Part shown: positions 7,367-15,667 of the stretch, piece after piece
Numbering within the stretch: position 1 is the stretch's first letter
How the letters are laid out: every line of letters begins with the position of its first letter
Assembly (NCBI RefSeq): GCF_016862775.1
Contig: NZ_BONP01000026.1
Span: 1 to 54,280, forward strand
From: Cellulomonas phragmiteti
Lineage (GTDB): Bacteria > Actinomycetota > Actinomycetes > Actinomycetales > Cellulomonadaceae
Reading direction: 5' to 3'
DNA length: 54,280 bases
Notes under the pieces: generated by a model
What the model saw: the letters and a program-made list of their open reading frames with translations, nothing else
What the model was told of the DNA's origin: nothing
Databases searched by the model: none
Program-made: the position numbers and the translations under genes

Positions 7367-9207
7367 CGCTCACCGACCTGCCCGTCGTGCCGGGACGTGC
7401 CCTGCCCGCCCCGCACCCGGCCGACCACCTGACCCCCGAGCACCTCGCCGCCGCGCAGCGCCACCTGGTGGGCAAGGCGCTCGCGGAGCTCGCGCACGAG
7501 CGCCTCGTCGCCCCGAGCCTGGACCGCGCCGCTGCCGCTGCCCCGGACGACGACGCCGAGCGCCCGTACGTGCTGACCCTTGACGCCCCCGGCGGGAGCA
7601 CGGTCGTCTACCGGTTTCGTGCCCGCCGGCTCGCGCTGGAGCACTGGGCGATCGACCGCACGAGCGTGACGCGCGAGGTCGACGGGCAGCCGGCGCCGCT
7701 GGACGTGCTCGACCTGGTGCTGGAGCTGCAGCCGCTGCTGCAGGTGCCCGACGGCCTGCTCGCGCTGTACCTGGAGGAGCTGTCCTCGACGCTCGCGTCC
7801 GCCGCGTACCGGCGCGCGCACGGCGGCCCGTCGGTCGCCGACCTGCTGCACGCGGACCTCGCCACCGTCGAGCAGGCGATGACCGAGGGGCACCCGTCCT
7901 TCATCGCGAACAACGGGCGCATCGGCTACGGCGTCAGCGAGCACGACGCCTACGCCCCCGAGGCCGGGCGGCCGGTGCGGCTGGTGTGGCTCGCGGCCCG
8001 GCGGGCCGTCAGCCACGTCGCCACGGGTGCGGGCCTCACCGCGGACGCGCTGTACCGCCACGAGCTCGACGACGCCACGCGCGCCCGGTTCGCGTGCCGC
8101 CTGCTCGAGCTCGGCCTGGACCCCGGCGACTACCGGTACCTGCCCGTGCACCCGTGGCAGTGGGAGCACCGCGTCGCCGTGACGTTCGCGCCCGACGTCG
8201 CGCGACGCGACCTCGTCCTGCTGGGGGAGTCCGACGACACGTACCGCGCGCAGCAGTCGATCCGCACGTTCCTCAACGTCGACCGCCCCGACCGGCACTA
8301 CGTGAAGACGGCCGTCGCGATCCAGAACATGGGGTTCCTGCGCGGGCTGTCCCCGGCGTACATGCGCGCGACGCCCGCGATCAACGACTGGGTCGCCGAC
8401 CTCGTGGACACGGACCCCGAGCTCGCGGCCTGCCACGTGCGGGTGCTGCGCGAGCGCGCGTCGATCGGCTACACCGGCGACGTCTACCACCGCACGCCGC
8501 GGCCCAACGCGCACCGCAAGATGCTCGCGGCGCTGTGGCGCGAGCAGCCGTTCGCGTTCCTCGCGCCCGGGCAGCGCGCGACGACGATGGCCGCGCTGCT
8601 GCACCGCGACGCCGCCGGCGACGCGTTCGCGACGGCGGCCGTGCGCGCGTCCGGGCTCGACCCCGCGGACTGGCTGCGCGCCTACCTGCGGGTCTACCTG
8701 CGCCCGCTCGTGCACTGCCTGCGCGCGTACGACCTGGCGTTCATGCCGCACGGCGAGAACGTGCTGCTCGTGTGGCAGGACCACGTGCCCGTCGGCGCGC
8801 TGCTCAAGGACATCGGCGAGGAGGTCGCCGTCCTGTCGGACCGGCCCCTGCCGGCCGCGGTCGAGCGCGTCCGCGCGGTCGTCGACGACGACGAGAAGGC
8901 GCTGGCGATCTTCACCGACGTGTTCGACGGGGTCCTGCGGCACCTCGCGGGGATCCTCGTCACCGACGGCGTGCTCACGCAGGACGTGTTCTGGGGCGTC
9001 GTCGCCGAGACGATCGACGCGCACCACGCCGACCACCCGGACCTGCCGTCGCGCGTCGACCTGCGCGCGCCGCGGTTCGCGCACTCGTGCCTCAACCGCC
9101 TGCAGCTGCGCAACACGCTGCAGATGGTCGACCTGGCGGACCAGTCCTCGTCGCTCATCTACGCCGGGACGCTGGCCAACCCGGTCGCGCGCGAGGAGAG
9201 CGCCTGA
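7363..9207 (+). CDS. desD: NRPS-independent siderophore synthetase DesD (IucA/IucC family)
   Basis: This 614-residue NIS synthetase should adenylate the succinyl carboxylate of N-hydroxy-N-succinylcadaverine units and join and cyclise them to a desferrioxamine-type chain. Family motifs include HPSFIANNGRIGYG (about 176-189), LPVHPWQWEH (about 260-269), and GLSPAYMRATPAINDWV. The C-terminal FhuF-like region contains FMPHGENVLLV. The start is ATG 7363, overlapping the desC stop by 4 nt. Length agrees with Streptomyces DesD. One nucleotide separates it from the following Ntn-hydrolase gene. Confidence 0.92.
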   Translation: MTLTDLPVVPGRALPAPHPADHLTPEHLAAAQRHLVGKALAELAHERLVAPSLDRAAAAAPDDDAERPYVLTLDAPGGSTVVYRFRARRLALEHWAIDRTSVTREVDGQPAPLDVLDLVLELQPLLQVPDGLLALYLEELSSTLASAAYRRAHGGPSVADLLHADLATVEQAMTEGHPSFIANNGRIGYGVSEHDAYAPEAGRPVRLVWLAARRAVSHVATGAGLTADALYRHELDDATRARFACRLLELGLDPGDYRYLPVHPWQWEHRVAVTFAPDVARRDLVLLGESDDTYRAQQSIRTFLNVDRPDRHYVKTAVAIQNMGFLRGLSPAYMRATPAINDWVADLVDTDPELAACHVRVLRERASIGYTGDVYHRTPRPNAHRKMLAALWREQPFAFLAPGQRATTMAALLHRDAAGDAFATAAVRASGLDPADWLRAYLRVYLRPLVHCLRAYDLAFMPHGENVLLVWQDHVPVGALLKDIGEEVAVLSDRPLPAAVERVRAVVDDDEKALAIFTDVFDGVLRHLAGILVTDGVLTQDVFWGVVAETIDAHHADHPDLPSRVDLRAPRFAHSCLNRLQLRNTLQMVDLADQSSSLIYAGTLANPVAREESA

Positions 9208-9208
9208 C

Positions 9209-11398
9209 GTGGGGTTCGAGGTCTTCCGCGACACGTGGGGCGTGCCGCACGTGCGCGCGTCCGACGAGCTGGCGCTCGCGTACGGCCAGGGCTGGGTGAC
9301 CGCGCGCGACCGCACGTGGCAGGTGCAGACGGACCGTTGGCGCGCCGAGGGGCGCCTGGCCGAGCACCTCGGCCAGGCGGGGGTCGCCTGGGACGTCGTC
9401 GCGCACCGGCTGCGGCTGCCGGACACCGCGCAGCGTGCGTACGCGGCGCTGCGGGACGACGACCGCGCGTGGGTCGACGCGTACACCGCCGGCGTGAACG
9501 CCGGGCTCGCGTCGGCGCCGCGCCCCGTCGAGGTCGACGAGCTCGACCGCGTCCTGGGCGGCACCACGCCCGACGACCCGTGGCCCGCGTGGGCGCCGCT
9601 GGGGGTGTTCCTCGTCAACCACGCCCTGTTCTCGACGTTCCCGCGCGTGCTGTGGCACGACCACGTGGTGCGCGCCGCGCGGTACTCCGACCACCCCGGG
9701 CTCGCCGACGTCGACCCGCGGGACCTCGTGCGCCTGTTCGACCCCGCGTCCGACGGCCCCACCAGCGGCTCCAACGCCTGGGCGCTGCACGGCTCGCGCA
9801 CCGCCACCGGCGCACCGCTGCTCGCGGGCGACCCGCACCGCGTCCTCGAGCTGCCCGGCCCGTACCAGCAGGTCCGGCTCGCCTGCCCGCAGTACGACGT
9901 GCTCGGGCTCGCGTTCCCCGGCGTCCCCGGGCTCCCGCACTTCGGCCACACCGGCGACGCCGCGTGGGGCATCACCAACGCCGCCGCGCACGCCGCCGAG
10001 GTGTACCGCGAGCTGCTCAGCCGCGTCGACGACGGGTGGGAGGCGCTCGGCCCCGACGGGTTCGAGGCCGTGCAGCGGACGACCGCGCACGTCGCCGTCC
10101 GTGGTGACGAGCCGCTGACCGTCGAGGTGCTGGAGACCGCGCGGGGACCCGTGGTGGTGCGCGGACTGCCCGCGGGCCGTCCCGTCGACCAGGACGACGT
10201 CACCACCGGGCCGCTGCCGCAGGTCACGCTCGAGGAGGCCCGGTCCGTGCGCCTGCAGCCGCGCGTCCAGGCGGACCTCGGGTTCGGCTGCCTGCGCCCC
10301 CTGCTGCGCGCCCGCACGGCGGACGACGTCGCCGACGCGCTCGCGGGCTGGGTCGACCCGGTCAACCGCGTCGTCGCCGCCGACGCCCACGGCGCGGTCC
10401 TGACGTTCGACGCGGGGCTCGTCGCCGACCGGGCACCCGACGACCGGCTGCTGCCGCTGCGCGCCTGGGACGCCGCCCACGCGCCGCGGGCCTGGCGCAC
10501 GCTCGCGCCGCCGCGCGTGGTCACCGACGTGGCGGTCGACGCCAACGAGCGGCCCGCCGACCCCGCGCGCGACCACGGCAGCGGGTACGCCCCGGACCGT
10601 GCGGCGCGCCTCGCGGTGCTGCTCGCCGAGCGGCCCGTGTGGGACGTGGCCGACCTCGCCGCCGTCCACGGGGACACGCACTGGGCCGGCGCCGGGCGGC
10701 TGCTGCGGCACACCGCCGACCTCGACGGCCTCAGCCCGGCGGCCGCTGCCGTCCGCGACCGCCTGCTCGCGTGGGACCTGCACCTGGCCGCCGACTCCCC
10801 GCAGGCCGCGTTGCTCGCGGACCTGCGCGCGGTGCTCGTCGGCCGACTCGTGGAGGAGCCCGCGGTCCGGGCGCTCGCGGCGCCGCACCGGGCCGGCGCG
10901 GCGTTCGACGCCTGGTTCAGCCTGCGGGGTCGCGTCGGGGCGGTGCTCCCGGCGCTGCTGGACCGTGCGGACCTGGGCATCGACGGCCCGGGCCACGTCC
11001 GGGCCGCGTTGGAGGAGGTCGCGACGCGGGCCGACGGCGGCACGTGGGGCAGCCGGCACACCGTGCTCCCGGCGCACGTGCTGGCCGACGTCCCCGGCGC
11101 CGCCGTGCCGGGCGTACCCGCGCTGCCGCTGGGCGGCGACCAGGACACCGTGCGGTGCACCGGGACCGTGCCGGGCGTGACCGACCGCGCGTTCCGGGGG
11201 TCCGTGGCCCGGTGGGTGTGGGACCTGGGGGACCGCTCGCGCAGCCGGTGGGGCGTGCCGTTCGGTGCGAGCGGTGACCCGCGCAGCGCGCACTTCGCGG
11301 ACCAGCACCCGGTGTGGGCGGCCGCGGGGACGGTCGAGGTCGTGACCGACTGGGCGCTGCTGACGCCGGAGCCGCTGCCGCCGGGGGCGGGGGCGTGA
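9209..11398 (+). CDS. Cytoplasmic penicillin-acylase-family Ntn hydrolase in the des operon
   Basis: This 729-residue protein of the penicillin G acylase/AHL acylase family has the N-terminal FRDTWGVPHVRA motif (7-18). The self-cleavage site is SGSNAWALHG, where Ser188 would become the N-terminal nucleophile. LAGDPHR and the PHFGHTGDAAWGITNAAA oxyanion region follow. Unlike most family members it lacks a signal peptide, so it should act in the cytoplasm. It is co-transcribed with desABCD. A penicillin amidase called DesG has been proposed in arylated desferrioxamine clusters of Streptomyces. By analogy it could cleave or exchange a phenylacetyl-type acyl group. That substrate is inferred. Confidence 0.85.
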   Translation: MGFEVFRDTWGVPHVRASDELALAYGQGWVTARDRTWQVQTDRWRAEGRLAEHLGQAGVAWDVVAHRLRLPDTAQRAYAALRDDDRAWVDAYTAGVNAGLASAPRPVEVDELDRVLGGTTPDDPWPAWAPLGVFLVNHALFSTFPRVLWHDHVVRAARYSDHPGLADVDPRDLVRLFDPASDGPTSGSNAWALHGSRTATGAPLLAGDPHRVLELPGPYQQVRLACPQYDVLGLAFPGVPGLPHFGHTGDAAWGITNAAAHAAEVYRELLSRVDDGWEALGPDGFEAVQRTTAHVAVRGDEPLTVEVLETARGPVVVRGLPAGRPVDQDDVTTGPLPQVTLEEARSVRLQPRVQADLGFGCLRPLLRARTADDVADALAGWVDPVNRVVAADAHGAVLTFDAGLVADRAPDDRLLPLRAWDAAHAPRAWRTLAPPRVVTDVAVDANERPADPARDHGSGYAPDRAARLAVLLAERPVWDVADLAAVHGDTHWAGAGRLLRHTADLDGLSPAAAAVRDRLLAWDLHLAADSPQAALLADLRAVLVGRLVEEPAVRALAAPHRAGAAFDAWFSLRGRVGAVLPALLDRADLGIDGPGHVRAALEEVATRADGGTWGSRHTVLPAHVLADVPGAAVPGVPALPLGGDQDTVRCTGTVPGVTDRAFRGSVARWVWDLGDRSRSRWGVPFGASGDPRSAHFADQHPVWAAAGTVEVVTDWALLTPEPLPPGAGA

Positions 11399-12042
11399 GC
11401 GTCGAGGTGGTCGGGCTGACCGCGCCGTGGGCAGGGCTGCCGGGCGGGACGGTGCTCGACGAGCGCACGGTCGACGGCCTCGGCGTGCTGAGCACCGCCC
11501 TGCTGGACCTCGACGCGGACCTGGCGACCCTGCACGCGTGGTGCACAGCCCGCGGCACCGGGTTCTGGGGGCTGGGCGACCTGGGCGTCGACGACCTGCG
11601 GGACACGTACGCCGGGCTGGCCGCGATCGACCACCACCACGCGCTGCTCGTGCGCCTCGACGGGACGCGCGTCGCGCTGGTGCAGGCGTACGAGCCCGCG
11701 CACGACCCGGTGGGCGACGTGTACGACGTGCAGCCCGGTGACCTGGGCATGCACGTGCTGGTGGGGGCGCGGCCGACGCGGCGCGGTCCGGCTGCGGACG
11801 GCGGACGGCGCCCGGGCGGCGGCACGCCGGGACGCGGGTACGCGGACCGCCTCGTGACGACGCTCGCGCAGGTGCTCGCCGACCTCACGGGCGCGACGCG
11901 CATCGTCGGCGAGCCCGACGCCCGTAACGCGGCGATGCTGCGTCTGGCCGAGCGCACCGGCGCCGTTCTCGGTCCGGAGGTCGACCTGCCCACCAAGCGC
12001 GCCCGCCTGACGTTCTACGCGGTCGCTCCTGCTGGTCGCTGA
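11395..12042 (+). CDS. Second DesC-like GNAT acyltransferase (DesH-like)
   Basis: This 215-residue acyltransferase is clearly related to DesC. Shared segments are GDLGMHVLVGA, GEPDARNAAMLRLAERTGA and LPTKRARL. It starts at GTG 11395 inside the stop of the penicillin-acylase gene. A Gly/Arg-rich insertion (about residues 123-145) interrupts the family fold between the GMHVLV strand and the next helix. DesC has a short loop there. Together with the acylase it probably diversifies the acyl group on the siderophore. Comparable genes have been called desH in aryl-desferrioxamine clusters. The donor acyl-CoA is unknown. Confidence 0.8.
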   Translation: MSVEVVGLTAPWAGLPGGTVLDERTVDGLGVLSTALLDLDADLATLHAWCTARGTGFWGLGDLGVDDLRDTYAGLAAIDHHHALLVRLDGTRVALVQAYEPAHDPVGDVYDVQPGDLGMHVLVGARPTRRGPAADGGRRPGGGTPGRGYADRLVTTLAQVLADLTGATRIVGEPDARNAAMLRLAERTGAVLGPEVDLPTKRARLTFYAVAPAGR

Positions 12043-12054
12043 CCGCGTCGTCCC

Positions 12055-12093
12055 CGGCTCCCGACGTGCCGAGACCCCGCCGATGCGGGAGCC
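12055..12093 (+). terminator. Possible terminator or attenuator hairpin after the des operon
   Basis: GGCTCCCG (12056-12063) and CGGGAGCC (12086-12093) can pair across a 22-nt loop between the last des gene and the DUF4230 gene. There is no U-tract. It is a weak candidate. Confidence 0.3.
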
Positions 12094-12144
12094 TGGGCGC
12101 GCTCACCCACACCCGCCCGCGCCAGAGAGAGTCCGGGAGCCCCC

Positions 12145-12753
12145 ATGACGACGTCGCGCCGGTCCAGGACTGCGCTGTGGCTGCTGGTCGCGGTCTGCCT
12201 CGGAGCGCTCGTGACGTACGTAGCGATGACGGCGTTCAGCAGGTTCTCCCTGGTCGGCTCGGCCTCCGAGGAGCGCGACACCCGGGTCGTCACCTCGGTC
12301 ACCCGTCAGGAGCAGGTGGTGCTCCTGAGCCTGGGGATCGAGGGCATCGCCGAGCAGACCGAGCGGGGCTCGTTCCTCGGGATGGACATCCCCGGGAGCG
12401 GGCGGTCGTCGTTCGTGCAGTACGGCTTCAACGCCAAGCTGGGCATCGAGGGCAAGGACGTGAGGATCGTCCCGACCGGCGAGGGCAAGTTCCGCATCTC
12501 GGTCCCCGAGTTCATCTTCATCGGGCACGACGACGAGAGCTTCCGGACGGTCGTCGAGGACAACGGCGTCCTGAGCTGGGTGACCCCGCAGATCGACGTC
12601 GTGGAGATGATCAACACGATCCTCGACCAGGACGCCCAGAGCGAGTACGTCGAGGCGAACACGGAGATCCTGCAGGACCAGGCGAGGGTGTTCTACACCG
12701 GCATCGTCCAGGGCATCGACCCGACCATCGAGCTCGAGTTCGAGTTCCGCTGA
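12145..12753 (+). CDS. DUF4230 family membrane-anchored protein
   Basis: This 202-residue protein has one N-terminal transmembrane helix (about 9-31, ALWLLVAVCLGALVTYVAM) and an exported domain. The domain resembles DUF4230 in VVTSVTRQEQVVLLSLGIEG and FGMD-like strands, and it ends in a beta-strand (IELEFEFR). The family function is unknown. ATG 12145 follows CCGGGAG. Base composition is somewhat less GC-rich in third positions than the preceding des genes. It is 102 bp from the des operon and may or may not be read through from it. Confidence 0.75.
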   Translation: MTTSRRSRTALWLLVAVCLGALVTYVAMTAFSRFSLVGSASEERDTRVVTSVTRQEQVVLLSLGIEGIAEQTERGSFLGMDIPGSGRSSFVQYGFNAKLGIEGKDVRIVPTGEGKFRISVPEFIFIGHDDESFRTVVEDNGVLSWVTPQIDVVEMINTILDQDAQSEYVEANTEILQDQARVFYTGIVQGIDPTIELEFEFR

Positions 12754-12812
12754 CGTCGGCGCCCCCGACGCCAGAGGGAACTCGGGAGCCGCTGACGCCG
12801 GTGCCGTGACCC

Positions 12813-12851
12813 TTGACCCGGACCGTTCGTCAGTCGTAACTTACCGTTCGT
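12813..12851 (+). promoter_or_regulatory. Promoter and probable autoregulatory operator of the arsR-type gene
   Basis: The -35 TTGACC (12813-12818) and -10 TAACTT (12837-12842) have an 18-bp spacer. The GTG start at 12850 is 7 nt after the -10 box, which predicts a leaderless mRNA. ACCGTTCGT occurs at 12822-12830 and again at 12843-12851, exactly two helical turns apart. The palindrome GTAACTTAC (12836-12844) covers the -10. This layout fits repression by the encoded ArsR-type protein. Confidence 0.6.
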
Positions 12852-13173
12852 GACGACTTACGGAGCGGTGCTGGATGCGCTCGGCGACCCGACACGTCGC
12901 AGCGTCCTCGAGCTGGTCGCGGAGCGCCCGCAGCCCGTGGGTGAGCTCGCCGCGCGACTGCCCGTGAGCCGGCCGGCCGTCTCGCAGCACCTGCGCGTGC
13001 TGAAGGACGCCGGTCTCGTCACTGACACCGCCGTCGGGACCCAGCGGGTGTACCGGCTGGACGCCCGCGGTGCCGCGGCCCTGCGCGCGTACCTGGACCG
13101 GTTCTGGGACGACTCGCTTGCCGCCTACGCCCGCGCCGTCGAGCAGGACCTCGCACCCGAGGAGAGGCCATGA
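12850..13173 (+). CDS. ArsR-family transcriptional regulator
   Basis: This 107-residue winged helix-turn-helix protein has the core LGDPTRRSVLELV (about 11-23), VGELAARLPVSRPAVSQHLRV, and a wing with VGTQRVYRLD. It has no obvious metal-binding CxC motif. That is normal for the subgroup paired with SRPBCC/AHSA1 proteins, which respond to signals other than metals. Its stop overlaps the ATG of the SRPBCC gene by 4 nt. It probably represses its own promoter, where direct and inverted repeats flank the -10 box. Confidence 0.9.
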   Translation: MTTYGAVLDALGDPTRRSVLELVAERPQPVGELAARLPVSRPAVSQHLRVLKDAGLVTDTAVGTQRVYRLDARGAAALRAYLDRFWDDSLAAYARAVEQDLAPEERP

Positions 13174-13643
13174 GCACCGACCCGATCGTCCGGACCCTCA
13201 CCGTCGCCGCGCCGCCGGAGCGCGCGTTCGAGGTCTTCACCGCTGGCATGGCGCGCTGGTGGAACGGGGAATACCACCTGGGCGACAAGCCGTTCGTCGA
13301 CGTCGTCGTCGAGCCCCGCGCGGGAGGGCGCTGGTACGAGCGCGACGCCGAGGGCGCCGAGTGCACCTGGGGACGGGTGCTCGCGTGGGAGCCTCCCGGA
13401 CGCCTCGTCCTGGCGTGGCAGATCAGCGCCGACTGGACGTACGACCCCGAACTGGTCACGCAGATCGAGGTCCGGTTCGCGGGTGCGACGGGCCCGGACG
13501 GTGCCGCGACGACACGCGTCGACTTCGAGCACCGCGGGCTCGACGCCTACGGGGAGCAGGCTGCGGAGATGCGGGCGTCGCTCGGCTCGCCGGGCGGCTG
13601 GGGTGGGCTGCTCGAGGCCTTCGCCGACAAGGCGGGCGGCTGA
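13170..13643 (+). CDS. SRPBCC (AHSA1-like) domain protein
   Basis: This 157-residue START/Bet v1-like fold protein has FEVFTAGMARWWNGEYH near the N-terminus. The strand-rich middle contains EPRAGGRWYERDAEG and WGRVLAWEPPGRLVLAWQIS, and a C-terminal helix follows. Proteins of this class are commonly encoded next to ArsR regulators and may bind small hydrophobic ligands. The actual ligand is unknown. ATG 13170 overlaps the arsR stop, so expression should follow the regulator. Confidence 0.88.
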   Translation: MSTDPIVRTLTVAAPPERAFEVFTAGMARWWNGEYHLGDKPFVDVVVEPRAGGRWYERDAEGAECTWGRVLAWEPPGRLVLAWQISADWTYDPELVTQIEVRFAGATGPDGAATTRVDFEHRGLDAYGEQAAEMRASLGSPGGWGGLLEAFADKAGG

Positions 13644-13658
13644 GCTGAGCCGGCAGGC

Positions 13659-14636
13659 TCACGAGGCGGCGCCGTCCCACCACGCCAGGACGCGAGCGGC
13701 GTGGAACGTCACCCACCGCGACGGCTCGCCGGGCGGAACGTCGACCTCGAACCAGACGCGGCCCGGCATGCGGTGCTCCTGCAGCCACGTGCCGTCGGGC
13801 TGCCGGGCCGCGCGCACGGTCTCGACCGCCTCGGCCAGGCGCGGATCGGGCGCGGTGCCGTCGTGCAGGGACGCGGCGCGGAAGTGGTCGAGGGCGTGCA
13901 GCGTGCTGAAGAGCCACCGGAACGGGTAGCAGAACACCGTCACCCACGGTCCGAGCGGCTCACCGGTCGTCACGCGTCGCAGCAGCCGCCGTTCCAGCAG
14001 GTACTCCTCGCCGGCGTGCCGGGCGTCGCGCAGCGCGTCGGAGCCACCGGTCGCGGCCTCGTAAGAGAGCAGCCCCTTCACGGAGTTGAGGGTCGAGTGC
14101 ACGGACGAGCGCGTCGAGCCCTCGACCCACTCGCAGTTCCAGCCGCCGTCGGGCAGCTGGTGCGCGGGGAACCAGTCGGCCAGCGCTGCGACGTCCGCAC
14201 CGAGCCACGCGCCGTTGGCCAGGGTGAACGCGTTGATGCAGCAGTCGACCTCGCCATCCCAGTAGGGCAGGTCGTCGTACTCCCAGCGACTGTGCTCCTT
14301 CAGCTTGCCGGCCGTGCCGGCCAGCACCCCCGCATCGAGTCCCCAGTCACGCAGCGTGTTGAGCGTCCACGTCGTCGCCGTCCACGGCTGGCCCGCTCCG
14401 GGCTGCGCCTCCGGCCCGTGGAAGTCGTACCCCCGCGGGAAGTACGCCCCGCCCGCCCACTGCCCGTCGTCGTCCTGCAGGGCGAGCAGCCGCGCTCCTA
14501 ACCCCTCCGTGGCGACACGCGCCCTCGTCGCGCGCCACACGTCCTCCGGCGCGCCCGCCAGGTCGCGCTCGACCTGCCAGCGCAGGGCGGGGTCGGAGTC
14601 GAGGAGCCAGTCGAGCACGGGGCGGTCGAGGGCCAT
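13659..14636 (-). CDS. Squalene-cyclase-like alpha/alpha-toroid protein
   Basis: This 325-residue protein carries three QW-like motifs (LALQDDDGQWAGG, QLPDGGWNCEW, RAARQPDGTWLQ) and paired helices. This indicates the terpenoid cyclase/prenyltransferase toroid fold. The catalytic DxDD motif of squalene-hopene cyclases is not visible and the length is about half that of a full cyclase. Activity as a cyclase is therefore unlikely. ATG 14636 lies 5 nt behind TACCGT (14642-14647), which suggests a leaderless start. It converges with the SRPBCC gene, 15 bp away. Confidence 0.7.
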   Translation of the reverse strand: MALDRPVLDWLLDSDPALRWQVERDLAGAPEDVWRATRARVATEGLGARLLALQDDDGQWAGGAYFPRGYDFHGPEAQPGAGQPWTATTWTLNTLRDWGLDAGVLAGTAGKLKEHSRWEYDDLPYWDGEVDCCINAFTLANGAWLGADVAALADWFPAHQLPDGGWNCEWVEGSTRSSVHSTLNSVKGLLSYEAATGGSDALRDARHAGEEYLLERRLLRRVTTGEPLGPWVTVFCYPFRWLFSTLHALDHFRAASLHDGTAPDPRLAEAVETVRAARQPDGTWLQEHRMPGRVWFEVDVPPGEPSRWVTFHAARVLAWWDGAAS

Positions 14637-14687
14637 GGTTCACGGTAGCGACGGGCCGCGTCGGTGGGCCACCCCCCGTCGCCGTCC

Positions 14688-15422
14688 TCAGCCGGCTGCG
14701 CGCGTCGGCTCGAGGTCGCTCCGGGCGAGGTCGATCGCCAGCTGATCGCCGAGCCGGACGAGTCCGAGCCGTTCGCCCGTGCGCGCCGACGCGACGTTGT
14801 CCAGCCGGCACCGCCACTGCGGCACCAGCCCTTCCCCGACGGCGTGCTTCACCGCCGCCGCGGCGACGCGGGATCCGACGCCCTGGCCACGAGACCCCGC
14901 AGCGACCGCCACGCCGACATGGGCGAGCCCGTCGCCCCAGATCTCGTAACCCGCCACGCCGGCCGGCTCGCCACCGCCGCCGGAGACGACCCATCGCATG
15001 TCCACGTCGAGCACGCCGCTCTCGTCGCGCTCCTCGGTGGAGCATCGAGAGACGACGGCGTCCACGTCGCTCTGCGGGGCCGCCCGAGCGGCAACAGCCG
15101 GCACCGGAACGAGCGTGCGGCGGTCGCCGAACGACAGCGATGCCGCCCCGAGCAGGCTCGGGCGCAGGGGGGTCAACGCGGCCAGCAGCGACGCGACGTC
15201 GAGCAGCTCCGGTGCTGCGAGCCGCGTGAGCCGAGACAACGCTGCCTCGGGCGCCGCGACGGCCACCGTCTCGCCGTGGCGGACCACCACGACCGCCGTC
15301 AGGTCCGGCCGGTCGATGGCGACCGGCCCCGGTGTGGCGAGGACGCGGGGCGCGACGCCCAGGCGTTCCGCCCACACGCGGTGCACGACCTGCTCGGTCG
15401 AAGGGTCCAGGCCGCCCGTCAT
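14688..15422 (-). CDS. GNAT family N-acetyltransferase
   Basis: This protein is 244 residues from ATG 15422. The C-terminal half holds a recognisable GNAT core: AGYEIWGDGLAHVGVAVAAG, the acetyl-CoA loop SRGQGVGSRVAAAAV, and VPQWRCRLDNVASARTGERLG. The N-terminal half resembles the degenerate first GNAT domain of two-domain proteins. The substrate cannot be read from sequence. An upstream start at 15536 would add a basic, unstructured extension, so I prefer 15422. The 245 bp between this gene and the Fic gene downstream of it hold no convincing gene. Confidence 0.8.
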   Translation of the reverse strand: MTGGLDPSTEQVVHRVWAERLGVAPRVLATPGPVAIDRPDLTAVVVVRHGETVAVAAPEAALSRLTRLAAPELLDVASLLAALTPLRPSLLGAASLSFGDRRTLVPVPAVAARAAPQSDVDAVVSRCSTEERDESGVLDVDMRWVVSGGGGEPAGVAGYEIWGDGLAHVGVAVAAGSRGQGVGSRVAAAAVKHAVGEGLVPQWRCRLDNVASARTGERLGLVRLGDQLAIDLARSDLEPTRAAG

Positions 15423-15667
15423 CGGGCGAATCTGCCAGCCTGCCGGCCGTGAACGCCGGTGGGGCGTCCTTGCGAGCCGGTCGGCCGCTCGTGCGTCGGT
15501 GGGAGGCTGGCCCATCGGCAAGGGCCCGTGCAGCACGCTGCGGCGACCACCGATGCGCTGAGCCGAGCTGCCTGGGGTGTCGCGGACGCGGCAGCGCCTC
15601 GCGGCCTAGAGTTCAGAGGGACAACCGCAGTCGCGTTGCCCGGACCGGTGGTGCCGACGGGGTCGAT

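Noticed and set aside
6190..11754. Very long minus-strand reading frame across the des genes
   Set aside because: High GC leaves stop-free antisense frames. The composition is Arg/Ala/Pro-rich and without domains, while the plus strand encodes recognised proteins.
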